Source: Brugia malayi (lineage: Eukaryota; Nematoda; Chromadorea; Rhabditida; Onchocercidae). From it: DNA of 64,000 bases. Where the stretch lies: NCBI RefSeq assembly GCF_000002995.4, contig NW_025062479.1, positions 22,502,721 through 22,566,720 of the forward strand, read 5' to 3'. This document shows, one piece after another, positions 11,501 through 26,566 of this stretch; within the stretch, counting starts at the first letter, position 1, and every line of letters starts with the position of its first letter. Under the pieces are notes generated by a model. That model ran no database searches. It was not told the origin of the DNA and worked only from the letters and a program-made list of their open reading frames with translations. The translations under genes were made by a program, and so were the position numbers.

Positions 11501-14500
11501 AAAGAGGAAAATAATTAAATTTATTTCAATTTTTTTTTCTTTTTCAATAACTATTCTTTCTCGTTCTACAATCATTTAGCATTTTGTAATAAAGAAATTA
11601 GGGTCATAAGGTGACAATAAAGTGACAAAAATGTCAAGTACTCATTTATCAGTATGCATTGTATGATTTATTTCTTCTTTCTATGACCTACTGAATGACC
11701 TTGATGACCTTTTATGATCAGATAAGTTTCTTTTTTTTGTCGATTTAACAGGTAAAAATTACATTTATACTAAAGTGATGAAGAAAAGACGAAAAAACTA
11801 ACAGATATTACTAATTTCAATTAAATTTTTAATTGATTAATTTAATCGATTATAGCAAAAGAATGATTAAATGTTGTAAAATTATAGCAAAAAATTTTTC
11901 ATAAATTTTAAATTATTGCTAAACTGAACGATAAACAAATGATTTTCAGAAGTTAAATTATTTTCTCATCTTAAAATATTTTTATTAATTAATCGTCAAT
12001 CATTGGATGAATTAATTAATGAACTAAAACCTCAAAGACTTTATTATTATTTATTATCTAAACAAACGATACAAAAAGAAGAACAAGAAAAAAAAAATAA
12101 AGGTTCATTTTTAAAAAACTTTTCCTTTCTTTGCTTAAAATGTATCATTAATCAGTTACATTTTTTAAATTGTAAAAATCAAATTTAAATAGTTATTTTC
12201 ATTTGAAACTTCTAATTTTAGTAAAAAGAATAAAAAACTTTAAATAAAAAATAAAAATTTGAAATAGTAAAATAAAAAAACTTTGAAAATTTGTTATAAT
12301 TTTAAATTACCGAGAAGAAAAAATATAAAACTTACTTGAATTTTCCGAAAAAATTATTTCCACAGGAAAAATTCATTAATAAAATGTACTATACCGTATA
12401 CTCATTCAGAAAAAGAAAACAAAATCGCAACAACAATCACAACAATAACAGTAACAATAACAATAACAACGACAACCACAGTGACAACAACGACAACAAC
12501 AATGACAACGACAACGATAATAGCAACAATGACAAAAACAAAGGTAATGAAACAATAATGAAATGACAATAATGCAACATAAAATACCGAAATGATTTTT
12601 TGCGCAATTAAAATTTAAGTTATATAAATTTCAATATTAGATGATTAATTTCACTGATAGAATTTAAATTTTTCTGATAGAATTTACATTTAAAAAGTTT
12701 CTTAATTAAATATAAATTAATTACAGGAATTATCTCACTTATATATATATATATGTATGTTATTCGATATTGCATTACTTATACATTTTTCACAGTTATA
12801 TTTGACTATATGTGTTGATGTAAACATTTCAATTTTAAATTTTTAAGAATTTACCTCAGGAACGCCGATTCGTCGACATGCTGCCAAGAAACTATCAACG
12901 TTACGTCGACATTTTGGCGGTGACAATGGTAACTATAAAAAGAAAAAAAAAAATTAATTCATCGTTTTTCCTAAATTTTCCACTTCATGGAATATCAGAA
13001 AGTTAAACATTGATGATATTTAATAAGAAAATTTCAAATATACAAAAAATTAAAATCTTTTTGATCGTTTTGATCCCAAAATTTACCGATATTTTAATGA
13101 TCTTAATGAATCAAATCAGAATATTAAATGATCGAAAAAAAAACGAGTAACTCTTTGGAAATCAGAAATGAGTAAAAAGTTAAAGTTAAAGCTTATTTAT
13201 TAATCTAATCAGTAATAAACGTTAATAAATTGTGTACCAGAATTTGAGTAAATTTATTTTGTAATTCCATAAATCATAGCAGCCAAACGAGTCAAAATGA
13301 TTTGAATAATTCGACAAAAATAATTTATCAAAATTTCGTTGAGAAAGTTAAATAAATTCAAAAAGACAAAGCCATAAACGCTACTGACATATAGCTTAAT
13401 GGTAAGAATTATAAAGGTAAATTTAAATTAAAAAAAAATGAACTAAAAATTATTTACGTCATCAGAAACTGGCGTAAACAAACTATGTACGGCACGTAAA
13501 CGTATTCGATTGGCGAAATTACATAATTTAACACCATCAGCAAGTGACGCAGATAACTGTGATCGACCTGATGGCAATGTTGTATTCAAACGACTTTCAA
13601 GAACCTAAGAAGAAAATATATATTAACAAAATTTTTGAAAAAAATGTAAATTCACAAAAAAATATTTATAAAAAACGAATTTGTAAAATTCTGTAAAAAA
13701 TATAAATTTACGAAAAAAAAATTGTAAAGAAAAAGTAAATTTGTATGACTTTATAAAATTTTTGAAAGAAAATTACGCATAATTGCAGTTTAAAAATTTA
13801 TTAAATTGTAACTGATGAACTGGGAAAAAAAAAATAAAATAACAATATGCGACAGTACTGCAATGAGAAAAAAATGACACTCTGTGATAAGATTATTCAA
13901 ATTTAATTTGAAATTAAAAATTGATAGTTTTTTGTTGGATTATTTTGAGATTTTTTTTTTTTTTTTGAATTTCACAATGAAAATTAAAAGTTATATGATT
14001 AATTTCATTCAATTACTCTACTCAAACATTCACTTTAATGCATATCTTTTCATTAATTACTCGGAAAGAATGAATTTCCATTAATCAATCGATAATTTTA
14101 AATTAAAGAAAAAAAAATTGCTTGTCAAATAAACTTACTTTACGCATATTTTCCACAACATTACTAGTAATTACATTGGAACTAGTACCACTTATTGTTG
14201 TTGCATGACTAATCGGTGAACGATGTGATCTGGTACGTGATGTTCTGGTTGAATTATTTGTAGCTAATTTTAATTCTGAAAAATAAAAACTGAAAATTTA
14301 AGTTTTAAATGAAACTAAACATCGATATTTTAAAATTTAAAATTTATTGTTTTCAGGCAACAACCATCATAAATGCCATAGTGAAATTTAAAAAGTTTAA
14401 AAAATGCAGAATTTTTTTTTTTTTTTTTACAAGTGATTTTTACAAAATTTTTAATGCAAATATATGCATTAAGTGTAAAACTAATTTATCAGTGATAACA

Positions 14501-17500
14501 TACTATCATTTGAACGTGAATTAGCTGGACGAGTAGAAACAGAATGACGTTTATCAGTGATAGTTCGATTAGATAATTGTTGATTTGTTGTTGATGAACG
14601 TGAGATTGATGCAGTAGGTCTGCTTGAGGATAAGCTATGTTCAACTTTAGCTGATGAAGTCTAAAATTTAAAATTAACAATTTAAAAGGTAAAAAAAGCT
14701 GAAAAAAAAGAAAATTTGAGAAATCATTGAAAAATCCTTATTAACATATTAATATTTAATTATTCAATTTTTTGTCATTAAGTTGAAGTTTAATGAAAAT
14801 TATTAGGCATATTTTTGCTTGTATTACTAAATATATTTGCAAACAGTATAAACTTAATATTTGAAAATTTTGATTTAAAAGAAAAAAAAATCCTTAAATT
14901 TCATCTAAATTTATAGAAAGAAGAAGAAGAAGGAAAAAAAAAAATACTGCAATGGAAGATGATACGACATCCGACGGTGTGATAAAACATGTTGTTGTCT
15001 CGGAAGCGTTTACATTTCCGGTTGATGATAAAATGGATGCAACCGTTGAGACGGAATCTGTGATTAAAAAGCTACTGCCACCTGTAATGGAATAATTTCG
15101 GTTAAAATTTATATCATCTTATTGAAATTTTAGTGCTATTCTAGAAAAAAAAATTATTAATTAAACATACTAATTGCAATTTACATATAATTATTATTAA
15201 AAAAAAGAAAAAAAAAAATTAAAGTTAATAAGCAAATATTACAGAGCTGAATCGTTATATTTTTATATAAGTTAATTAATCTTCATTTTTTTGACAGAAA
15301 AAAAAAAAAACGGAACTATCTAGAAAATAGATATCAATATTATATTAAGATCAATTATAAACAATTTTTCCCATGTACAATGAATTAATCCTAATATAAT
15401 ATATAATTAAATTATAAATAAACAGAACATAGTCATAATATTTTTCAGCAAAAAAAAGTAACGAATTATCTCCAAAAAATGAAATCACTATTGTAATAAT
15501 ATTATTATGTTAAAAAGTCTAAAATCAATATTGTGTTAACATTAATTATAAACATAATGAATTCGAATAAAATATCAATAATATATTAAGATTAATTATA
15601 AACAAACCTGATGAATTTGAATCTTCGACAACTGGTGACAAAGATTTTTGATTTTTTGTTGATGTTTTAATAGAATGATTGGCACTTGTTAAAAATGATG
15701 AAAATTTTTCATCATCTGCACTAATGGTATCAATTTTTTCTGTTTCTATCAAATCTGAATTGATAATTGTTGATTGTGAATCATCGATCATTGTTGTTAT
15801 ATGTTGATCCAAAATATTGTGAAAGTTATTACTATTACTACCACTACTACCATTAGTAGTAGTACTAGTAATACTTATACTTATATTACTAGTATTAGTA
15901 TTTCGTTGAGAATTTGCTGTGGAACATTGAGTGCAATGTTGATTATTTAATTTCTCTTCCTTTTCTTCAAATGAATTATTATTCTTAATATCAGGCATCA
16001 TTCCATTATTTTGTCCTTTACTGTCATCTGTCTTAATTGTTTCTGAAAAATAAAAAAAAAAAAAAACTTAAATTAATAGATTAAATATGCTATGTAAAAA
16101 TCAAAAAAAATTAGAAACAGAAAAAGAAAAAGAAAGAAGAAAACTCACCTTGGATTACGGTAGTAGCAGGAAATTCACTGCTGCTTACGGTAGCTGTCAT
16201 CGGTGTAACGATAGCCTGAGGTCTTTGAGTAGTGGACGATACGGTAGATGGATGTGAATTGATAGATGAAGTAGTTGTGATTGAATTATTGGAATATAAT
16301 TCATGATTGATTGTGATATGTTGTTGCTGATAAGTTGATAAGCTGCCTGATGCAAATGAATTTGTTGAAGTTTTATTAGCAGCTATCTAAAAAAAAGGCT
16401 CAATTTTAGTTTTCATTTAAAAAATTTAAAATTAAAAACTTAAATGCAAAAATGTACATGCATATGAAAGGAAAGTTACAAAGAATTAGAAAGAAAAAAA
16501 GAGAGAAAAAGGAAGAACAGATAATAATAATAATAATAATATTTGTAATATCAGGTATCATAAATATAATATTAAATGTAAAATATATAATTGAAAATTG
16601 AAAAATATTCCTTTAAAGAATTCATTTTTTTTTCTCGCTTTTTTTTTTATTCCTAAATTAAATTTGAATTAAAGATTCAAAAATTTTCTTTTCAAATATA
16701 TGTATTATATTTAGCAATGCTAAACATAAACATTTTACAGCAGAAAGCTTGAAATGATGAATGTCGTATTACTATTTCATAAATTAATAAAAAAGTTATA
16801 TTCCAATCCTCCAATAATTAATATAGAAAAAATAAAAATAAAAACTACTGCACTTTGTTATTTACTAAAAGGGCAAAGAAAAATAAAATAAAACTGAGAA
16901 GACATAATAATTAACTCATGCATTCTGTATTTAAACTAATCATGATGAATAATTCTGCATCGTTTATAATTAATTAATTTTCAGGAATTGACATGACAGA
17001 TTAGAAAAATGAAGTAATAAATAAATAGTTTTGATAACATGCTTTAAGAAGATCTATTGTAAAACTTGCAAATGTAAAAAACTGGAATTTTCATTGAATT
17101 TAGACAATTTTTGTAAAAAATTTATTTCAGTCAAAAAAATTTTTTTTAATAAAAAGAAGAAAAAAAAAAATCAAAAATTTCTAATAAATTTAAAATGATA
17201 TTAGTAAATAAATATTCATTACTTTTATCATACATGCCATAATAATACTACAAAATTTTTCCTTACTATTAATCAAATATGATAAGCTATTGTTGTTATA
17301 ATTTGCTATTAGAAAAGATTTCAAAAATGTTTAAAAATTAATTTAAATTTGAAAAAGATAAAAAAGTAAAGAGAAGGTTAAAAAAGAAAAGAGAAATTAA
17401 TAGGAAAATGCAATAGTTGATTGATAGAAGCCACACATTTGCTCAATTATTTATTATTTTTTCTTTCTTTTTTTTTTTTTTGTTTTTTTTTTTTTTTTCT

Positions 17501-20500
17501 TAAACTTACCTGTTTACAGGTCCAATAAATAGATAGAAAACAATAATAACAAATACTCAGATCAGATAAGATACTATTTTTTTGATTCACTTGTACATTT
17601 ATGCCATTCCTAAAAATATGTATTAATCTTGTTTCATTGATTAAATCCGGATTGAAAAGAGAAAAGAAATTTCTACTATTATTATAAGCTAAATCCGGCT
17701 GAAAATATTTCTAACCTATCAGCCATTTCTTTTTTCCTTTCCTGTTTTGTAGTGTTTGAATTGATTAAAAAATTGATTGCTACTACGATTAATGCTTTTC
17801 CGTTTTCGGAGGAAGAAAAAATTTCTACTGCATACAATCATTCCGTTTTTTATTTTGATTAAATCCGGATGCAAATACTTCCATTGTCATTATTAAATTT
17901 CACATTTTTTTTTCTTTTTCTGGATTAGAAGTAATATTTATTTATATAATTATCAGTTATAGCTATTTTTTTTTTCATCAATTTAATCAAAAATCTTGCA
18001 AATACGTAAAATATCTAAAAATTTAATGATGAAATATATCTTTAACTTTTTCAAAGTCTCATTTGATAGATAATATTTTCAAGATCACCCAGCGATAAGC
18101 AGTAGTAGCATTATTACTATTATTATCAGTGATAATAGGATTAATATTTTGATGATATGATAAGTGATATGCAAATGAGGCGAAATGGAAAATTGTGCGA
18201 ATAGAAAGAAAAAATAATGAAGAAGTAAATAGTTTGAAAAATTATCGTTTAGCAATATTTTCACAATTTCTCGGTGAAAGAAAAAAGAAGAGAAAAATCA
18301 ATCCACTAAAATTTAAAAAAATAATTTTTTCTTTACAAAAAATAATTTTTTTTTCTTTACGATTACAAAATGAAAAAAAAAAAAAATGCAAAATTTACAA
18401 ATTAGAAATGAAAAAAAAAAAAAAAATCACAAAAATAATTTGAAAAAAAATTTTTTTTTTTTTTTTAATACTAGACAAACGTTAACTGAGCATTTGTTTC
18501 TCAAAATATTTTTATGATAACAAGTTAAAATAAATTTATTTATTTTTATCTAATCATATCAGTAATATGAAATTAAAAAAAAGCAAAAATGCTATAAATA
18601 TCTCTTAACTCTTATCATCTTAATTAGATTTCTTAAATATTTCACAAAAATTGAAAGTAATTGATGAAAGGGAAATGCAAAAAAAAAAAAAAAAAAAGAA
18701 AGATTAAGCAAAATAAACGATAGTTTAAAGATTTAAATAAAATAACTAAAAATAAACCTTTTGAGCATATGCATGCATCACTTCTTTTAATAGGTCACCA
18801 TTAGTGTTCACAGTTGAATTGTCCTTTGACCCTACAGAATTCATAGCAACAATGGCTTCCCAATTAGATGATACTAATTTTTGTTGCTGTTGTTGTTGTT
18901 GTTGTTGTTGTTGCTGATAATAGTGATAATGATGATGTAAGTGATTAGTCTCATCAATATTGAATAAACAGCCAACTTGTGGTTGAAACTAAAAAGAAAA
19001 AAAGAGAGGAAAAAGAAAAAAAAAACAGGAAAATAAAAATTTAAATAAAATTAATGATAGAATAGTTAGTGTAAAAGATATGATATCAATATTTTGTGAT
19101 ACGTAACGAAATAGCAAATTATATTTGATAATATATTTTAAGTCTATTTAAATTTTAAAACTATTTAAATATTTCATTTCTTTTATACAAATACTATCGA
19201 TAATTATCAATATCTATGATAAATTTTCGCTCACATATACATTCAACAAAATATATTACAAATATATACGTGTTACACGTAAAATCCCGTAGAAGAGCAC
19301 GCAATACTTCAAATAAGAAATGATAATTATGCGTAAAAAGCAAAATTTAAAATATTTGTTTTTTTAAATGTCTGTTTCGTAAAAAAAAAAAAAAAAATTA
19401 GAATTTAAAAAAGGCAGAAATTATAAGCAAGAATTAATAAATGAATAAATAAAATTAGAAGCAAAAGAATTCTGATCAAAAAAATGGATTTAATAAAATT
19501 TCAAAAGTTTTTAGAATTCGAATTTTTTACAAGAGATAAATTTTTGAAAAAAACTTTTAACATTCATTACATTTGCAATGAAAACTTTTCGCAAATATAA
19601 ATCTTACGTAATCATTTATTTTGGAACTTTATTTGTTACTGCAAAAAATTTTAATATAGTATTTATTAATTAAAAAATTGATATTGAAAGTAACCTCACG
19701 AGAATAACGATTTTCATCAACGGTTGACGCGTAACCGGAATCACTACCACCTACGGTATTAAAACGTGTCGCACGTGATCGTCTTTCAAAACGCAATTCA
19801 TCACCAATATTTTCTATGCTGTAACAATGCATAGTAAATTTATTTGACTAAATTTATAAATCTATCAATACAATCATCTATGCATAATGAAATACCTGAA
19901 ATACCTAAGTACCACAAACTAATTTCTATATTAATGATATAAATTACTTTTTTTTTTTTTTGTAGATATTATACTTGATTACGTATTTTATTTACAAATT
20001 AAGTATATTGATTTGTAAATAAAATACGTAATCAAGTATAATATCTACAAAAAAACTAAAAAGGTTAATTATATTGTTTATATATTCTCAATTATCATAA
20101 TAAGATTGGAATAAAATTGAAATAACAGTGTTTTAAAATTGAAATAAAATTTCAATTTTTTTAAATTACTTTTTTAGAATGAAAAAAAGAAAAAAAAAAT
20201 TTTACTGTTGTCCTTTTCTTAATGTTGCATTTATCGTTGTTGGTCGTTTAAATGAATGATTATAAGTTTTCATTGTATTATCAATTGATCGTTCACCGTG
20301 TGATCGCAACCATTTGAAAGCATGTTCACGTCCCTGAACAAATAACAATAATATAAATTAATTATTTTAATAAAAATTTTTGAAATAAATTAAAATTAAT
20401 TCAAATTCAAAATTTAATATATAAAAAAGAATGTGCAGAATAATGATATTTTACAAGAAAAATTAAGAGAAAATATTGGATCAATAAACATTTATAATTT

Positions 20501-23500
20501 TTTTTTTCTTCATTTATACTTTCTTTCATTCATTTCCGTAATTTTTTTTTATGATTGTAATTGTATTTGCTTTAAACGATTATAAATTCAATTTAATTTT
20601 ATCTAATTAAAATAGTAATTAATATTACTACTGATAATCACGATATCACTACATTATTATCACTAAAAATTCAATTAACATTATCCTATTTGTATTAATG
20701 ATTAGCAAGTATGTATGCATTTGATTAGTCACTTTCAATAATTTAATTAAAATTCTAAAAGATTTAAAAAGATTTAATTAAAATTCTATTCTAGTAATAT
20801 TTCCGGATATATATGGATTTCAACGTTTTGATGATATGCTTGATAATTAAATTTCATTTCCGGATATAAATGGATCCAACGTTTTGATGATATGTTTAAT
20901 AAATAAATTTCTTTCCGGATATAGATGGATCCAACGTTTTGATGATATGTTTAATAATTAAACTTCATTTCCGGATATACATGGATTTCAACGTTTTGAT
21001 GATATGTTAAATAATTAAATTTCATTTCCGGATATAGATGGATCTAATGTTTTGATGATATGTTTAATAAAAAGTTAATAATTAAAATAAATTTCAAAAT
21101 AATTCATTTCTTTTAATGCTACAAACTAAATTCTTACTTTCTCACAAATTATTACTTTAATAAAAAGTTACCTTTGAACAAAGTTTAGCAGGTGGTGCTA
21201 TAAGCGGATTAAAATCGATACGAAAATCGACCAATGTACACATATACCGTAAATCAAATGGTAATTCACCAAGTTTATTTTGCGATATATCTAATACTCG
21301 TAATTGTAACCGTGAAATTTCTGAAATTTTTAAAAAAAGTAAAAAAAAAAAAAACTAGTAATACTTATTAGAAAAAACCAATTATTAGTACATCGAATAT
21401 TTTGCTAATGCTTTTGTTTTTTTTTTTTTCAAATATTTAACTTTAAGTAGGACAAATTATAATTTTTGAAATTATTTCATTCATACATTTATTTTAATTT
21501 AATAAAATGTATTAATATTTCTTAAATGGAATAATTTTCATTAACTGATTTAATTATTTTATTTTTGTTATTATTATTAAAAAAAGATGACATTTTTTCA
21601 ATTGAAATTTGATAAATAAGTTTAGCAAAAAAAAAAAAAAAAAAACTTTTTTGACAAATTTTCCTTCTCATTTTAATGTTTTTTTCTTTTTCTAAAAAAA
21701 AACTAAGAGCAAAAATTAGGTTAAATTTTATAAAATTGCATAAATTTATTGCAACTATTATACGATTATTTTTCTCATTCTCTCTTTGCAAACTAATTTT
21801 TTTCTTCTATTAATTTAAATTTTTTTTTTTTAATTTAAAATTTTATTCATTCCCTTTTCTTTGCTAATGCAAAAATGTGCAGTGCTCAAGTGGTTAAATC
21901 AATAATCCACCAAATTATCTCGGAATAACCAAATTATATATATAGTCAACCTCATTCTCCCTTCTAAGCCAGATGGAGAGGCGCATCTATCTCATTTCAA
22001 TAGCGCACATCAATTTCCTGCGCCACAATGAAGCTTCCCATTTCAATGTTAGTAATTATATATTTGGCTTATCATTCAGTTCGTATAGCTTTAACAAAGT
22101 TATTTCAAGCATATCAAAAATGTATGTCTGCTATTTAAATGACATATTTTAGAAAGCCACTTTCCGCTTAAAAGTCTCTTTCCGCCTTCTTTTTTTTTTT
22201 TATGTGCTGTTAAATCACTATTATTTAGTAAGATAAATTTCTTGGCCCCCTTTTTTTTTTAAAAAAAAAAAGTTATAAGTTAAACCAGCAAAAAAAAAAA
22301 AATAAATAAGTAATAAATATTTATCTTACTTATGTATATGTCACAATACTAAAGTAATGTCAATAAGTAATGTAATATATTTAATTGAATATTTGATAAT
22401 AGAAGAAAATGAATTGAACAAATGATGACAGAAATTTGAATTCATAATTTTTATATTTAAAAAAAAAAAAATGTGAATAAGCAAAACAGGAATGGAACAA
22501 TTATTTCATATTTTAAAACTGAATTGAATATATGTTACTGAAAGAGGAAATATGAAAAATAAATTATGTCTTTAAGGTTAGCGAAATTATTTAAATAAAT
22601 AAAACCTATTTAAAATAAAGATAAAAGAAAAAAACGGATATGTTATTAATTAATTTATTGTTGATTGTGAAAATTTACCAATAAAAAAAAAAAAAAAAAA
22701 AAAAAAAGGATTTATTAGATTTAAGTAATTAGCGATTTGAAAAGATATAAAAAAAAAAAAAAAAAAAAAAAAAACTAGCAAAATAATAAGAAAATGATTA
22801 ATTTAATCTCATCCAATATTCATTTCATTTTTTTTTTTTGCATATTAATTTCAAATTTTGTAAACAAAAACAATTTAAGATAATAGTTTCAATCAGAGGA
22901 AAATATTTCTTATTTCTTATTTAAGATATATTTAAAGTATCAATCATTTTCAGTTTCAAATAATCAAATTTTTGACTATTTCACAAAATTTTTTTATACT
23001 GTCCCATATTTACAAACACATTTAAATTAGTCAATTTGAATTATTTAATTGCTTTTAGTATTGTCACATCTTTTTTCTTTTTTTTTTTTTTTAATTCTAA
23101 CAATAACAAAAATAATTTTATACTAATATATCACATTGAAATATATACTTACATGTATGTGTGTATGTGTGCATGTATGTATGTGGATTCATTCTTTTAA
23201 AATAATCAATGATTAAATAAGTTTGAAATTCATAAATAATTTAATAAACCTGAAGGCAAATGAGTAAGTTGATTATCTCGCACATTGAGCACTCGTAGCG
23301 ATTTTAGCAAGGCGATATCAGCTGGTAAACTTTTTAATTTATTGCAACTTGCATCCTGCAAATATTCTTTTATCAAAAAATTAGCCAGCATCGAATTAAT
23401 AACAATCATTTAAAAGAAACTTTTAATTTCAGCTATACAATTTTGTTGTTGGGATAAATATCCAAAAAATAATACATTTACCATAAGCAATGATAATATT

Positions 23501-24727
23501 TTACTTCTAAATTTGTTATTTTTCAATTTCAAATTTTCATATTTATTCTACTTAATCAAGAAAAGAATAAATTATAAGAGATAATGTATTGATTGATAGT
23601 TTAATGATATTTAAAAATAATTTTAAATTAAGATTACTCTATAAAATTGCTGCATAACAAAAATTAAAATATTCGAAAAGATTAAAATTACCATACATAC
23701 CAATTCACGTAAGGAATTCGAAAGTTGACGTATTTCTCGTGGAATGTACTCCAATCGATTACCCGTTAATAGCAGAATTTGTAGAGGCATAGAAAATAAA
23801 GCCGATGGGATGTTCATCAATTGATTACCACTATAAATGAGCAAAGAATTATTAATTTAATTGCGAGAAAAGGATAAAATTTCAAATTTATGCTTTTTTG
23901 TAAAGCCGAAAAATACTGAAATCTTATCGCTGTACAAATCGGCGGCATAAAGCTATCACTATAATTATTATTATTATTATTTATTATCATTACAATTATT
24001 AGTATTACTATTATTAACTACTACTAATAATAATCATTACTATTATTATCATTATTTATCATTATAATTGATAATATTATTGTCAATATTACTAATTATT
24101 ATTGTCATTATCTATTATCATTACTGTGTTATTATTATTGTTTACTGTTATTATTATTTATTATTATTATTAATAGAAAATAAACAACTGCTACTGGCAA
24201 TAATTTGATGTGTACGATTATTGATTTAGTATAATAATTGTAATAAATGAATGTTAAGGGAGAGATTGAAGTGAGCAAAAGATAAACTAAAATTTAACTT
24301 TAGCATTTGCATCAATCATAGGATGATGAGTGATAGTGATAGGAAAACAAAATAATAACAAATAAAAATATTTATAAATGTCAATCATACTTTGAAAATT
24401 TTTACTTCTTAATTTTTAAATTATTTAAGTAATTGAATAATAATCGAACCTTTATTCTGTTCAAATTTTGTTTTTTTTTTCTCGATTTTTGAATGGTTTT
24501 TATTTTTTTTTTTCAAAATATAATAAAGAAAATAATAGGAAGTAAAAATTTTTATAAAATAAAAAATTTTAAAAGTTAGCAGATAATAGTAATTTGCCAT
24601 GCTGCTAAAATTACCATACTGTAGCTAATTCTTCTTTTTCCGGAAACATTTAACAATTGAGAAAAATAGCTTTTTGGACATATATATCATAAAATATATT
24701 TAAAAAAAAAAAAGAGAATATATGAAA

Positions 24728-24774
<47 letters not shown>

Positions 24775-26508
24775 ACTGTCAACAATAAACGATTGACTAT
24801 GATTTCTATAAAAAATGAGAAATATCTAGCTATTAAAATGAGCAATTAGCACCTTTTTTTTTCATTTCCAGTATGAAATAGGAAAAAAAATTTATACTTT
24901 AAATTGAGATAAGTAAACGATTACCTTAAATTGAGATAAGTAAGCGATTACCTTAAATTGAGATAAGTAAGCGATTACCTTAAGTCGAGATAAGTAAGCG
25001 ATTACCTTAAATTGAGATAAGTAAGCGATTACCTTAAATTGAGATAAGTAAGCGATTACCTTAAGTCGAGACAAGTAAGCGATTACCTTAAATTGAGATA
25101 AGTAAGCGATTACCTTAAATTGAGATAAGTAAGCGATTACCTTAAGTCGAGATAAGTAAGCGATTGAAGTAATTGTACAGCCGAAGGGATCGAACGTAAA
25201 CCCGTATTACGAATCCGTAACGTTTCCATCGAACACATCTCGCAGATGCATAATGGTAGATGTACGAAACGATTATCACTGAGATCTGTAATAGAATTGC
25301 GATGTCATTTGTTTCCGATAAAATTAATTCAGAAACGTTTTTCCGGAGATATTAGATTCTAATAAATTTCTAATTATTCTAAAAATGAAGTTGATATAAC
25401 CAAACTAATAATCACATAATATATTAAAAATTTTAATTTTTTTATTTTAATTTAAACCAAATTAATATTCAATTAAAATTTTAATAATAATATGGTAGTA
25501 ATGAATAGCAATTACTAATTAATAATTAATAATAATTATAATGATAATAAATGACAACATCAATGATAATAATAATAAATAACAAAGGTTGAATTAAAAA
25601 AAAAATAAAGTCTAAGGAATATGGATAATTGTAGAATAAAGATCGAAGAATGAGGTTTAATGAATAAAGATTAAAAAAAAAAAACAGAGGTCAAACATTA
25701 AAGAATAATGAACAAAGATTAAAGACTAAGAAACATAGAATAAAGAACGAAAACCTGAAAAGAAATTCATGAAACTTTGTTTTAGTAAAGTGAAGCAAAT
25801 TGATGTGTGATAAAATCAGTGTTCGTTTATAAAATGTACCATTAAAAAGAAGAAAAAAGGAAAATAATAATTTCAAATATATTTAAAATATTTTTCCTCA
25901 ATGTAAGATTAATAAATTAAACTATTACATTTATTAAAACCAAATATTTGTGTTTTTCTTTTTTCTTTTTATTTTTCCTGCTTTAAGCATTTTTTTTCAT
26001 TTCTGTTTCTTTCATTTTTTATTCTGTTAATCTTACTTTTTTGTTTCCCTCATATTTCATTCATTTCCTATATAATTAGAAAATATGAAAAAGAAAGGGA
26101 AAAAAATTTTAGGGAAAGTACAAACAGCTGCAGCTGCAAATTAATTTACATAAAGGAAATATTATAGAATTGATTTTTTTTCTTTTTATTTTCAACAGCA
26201 AAAAATGAAAAACATAAGATATTTAAAATAAATTCTATTTAAGTTAGTTATTTATTCAAATTTCATTTTTAATTAATATATGAATTCATTTATAACAAAT
26301 TTCTCTTTTTACCTTTATTATGAATAAGCATTTCATAAATTATGGAAAGATGAAAAAGCAAAACGGAAAGTTTTTCTGTTTTTTTTTTTTTTTTTCTGCA
26401 TTTAATAATATATATAATATCGTATAACATAAAATCGAATAAAGAAGGTATAAAATTTAGTTAAAATACCATATTATAGTGAATATAATTTAATAAGACT
26501 AGAATCTA

Positions 26509-26566
<58 letters not shown>

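Noticed and set aside
12336..12566. Asn/Asp-rich 76-codon + frame
   Set aside because: It is carried by a trinucleotide-like simple repeat inside an LRCH intron, with no splice partners.
14952..15095. A 47-codon + strand frame with good codon variety, at first read as a nested small gene
   Set aside because: The minus strand of the same bases is an LRCH exon (15081-14948) with ATTACAG acceptor, GT donor and matching phase on both sides; the + frame is its shadow.
24892..25074. Minus frame VIAYLSQFK repeated, resembling a repeat protein
   Set aside because: It is one frame of the 27-bp splice-site array and not the frame used by LRCH, which meets TAA in each unit.
524..25166. Possible relation between the two 27-nt repeats (524-2215 and 24901-25166)
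   Set aside because: The units share only their length; the sequences do not align.
24901..25166. CRISPR-like array
   Set aside because: Units are contiguous without spacers and the genome is eukaryotic.
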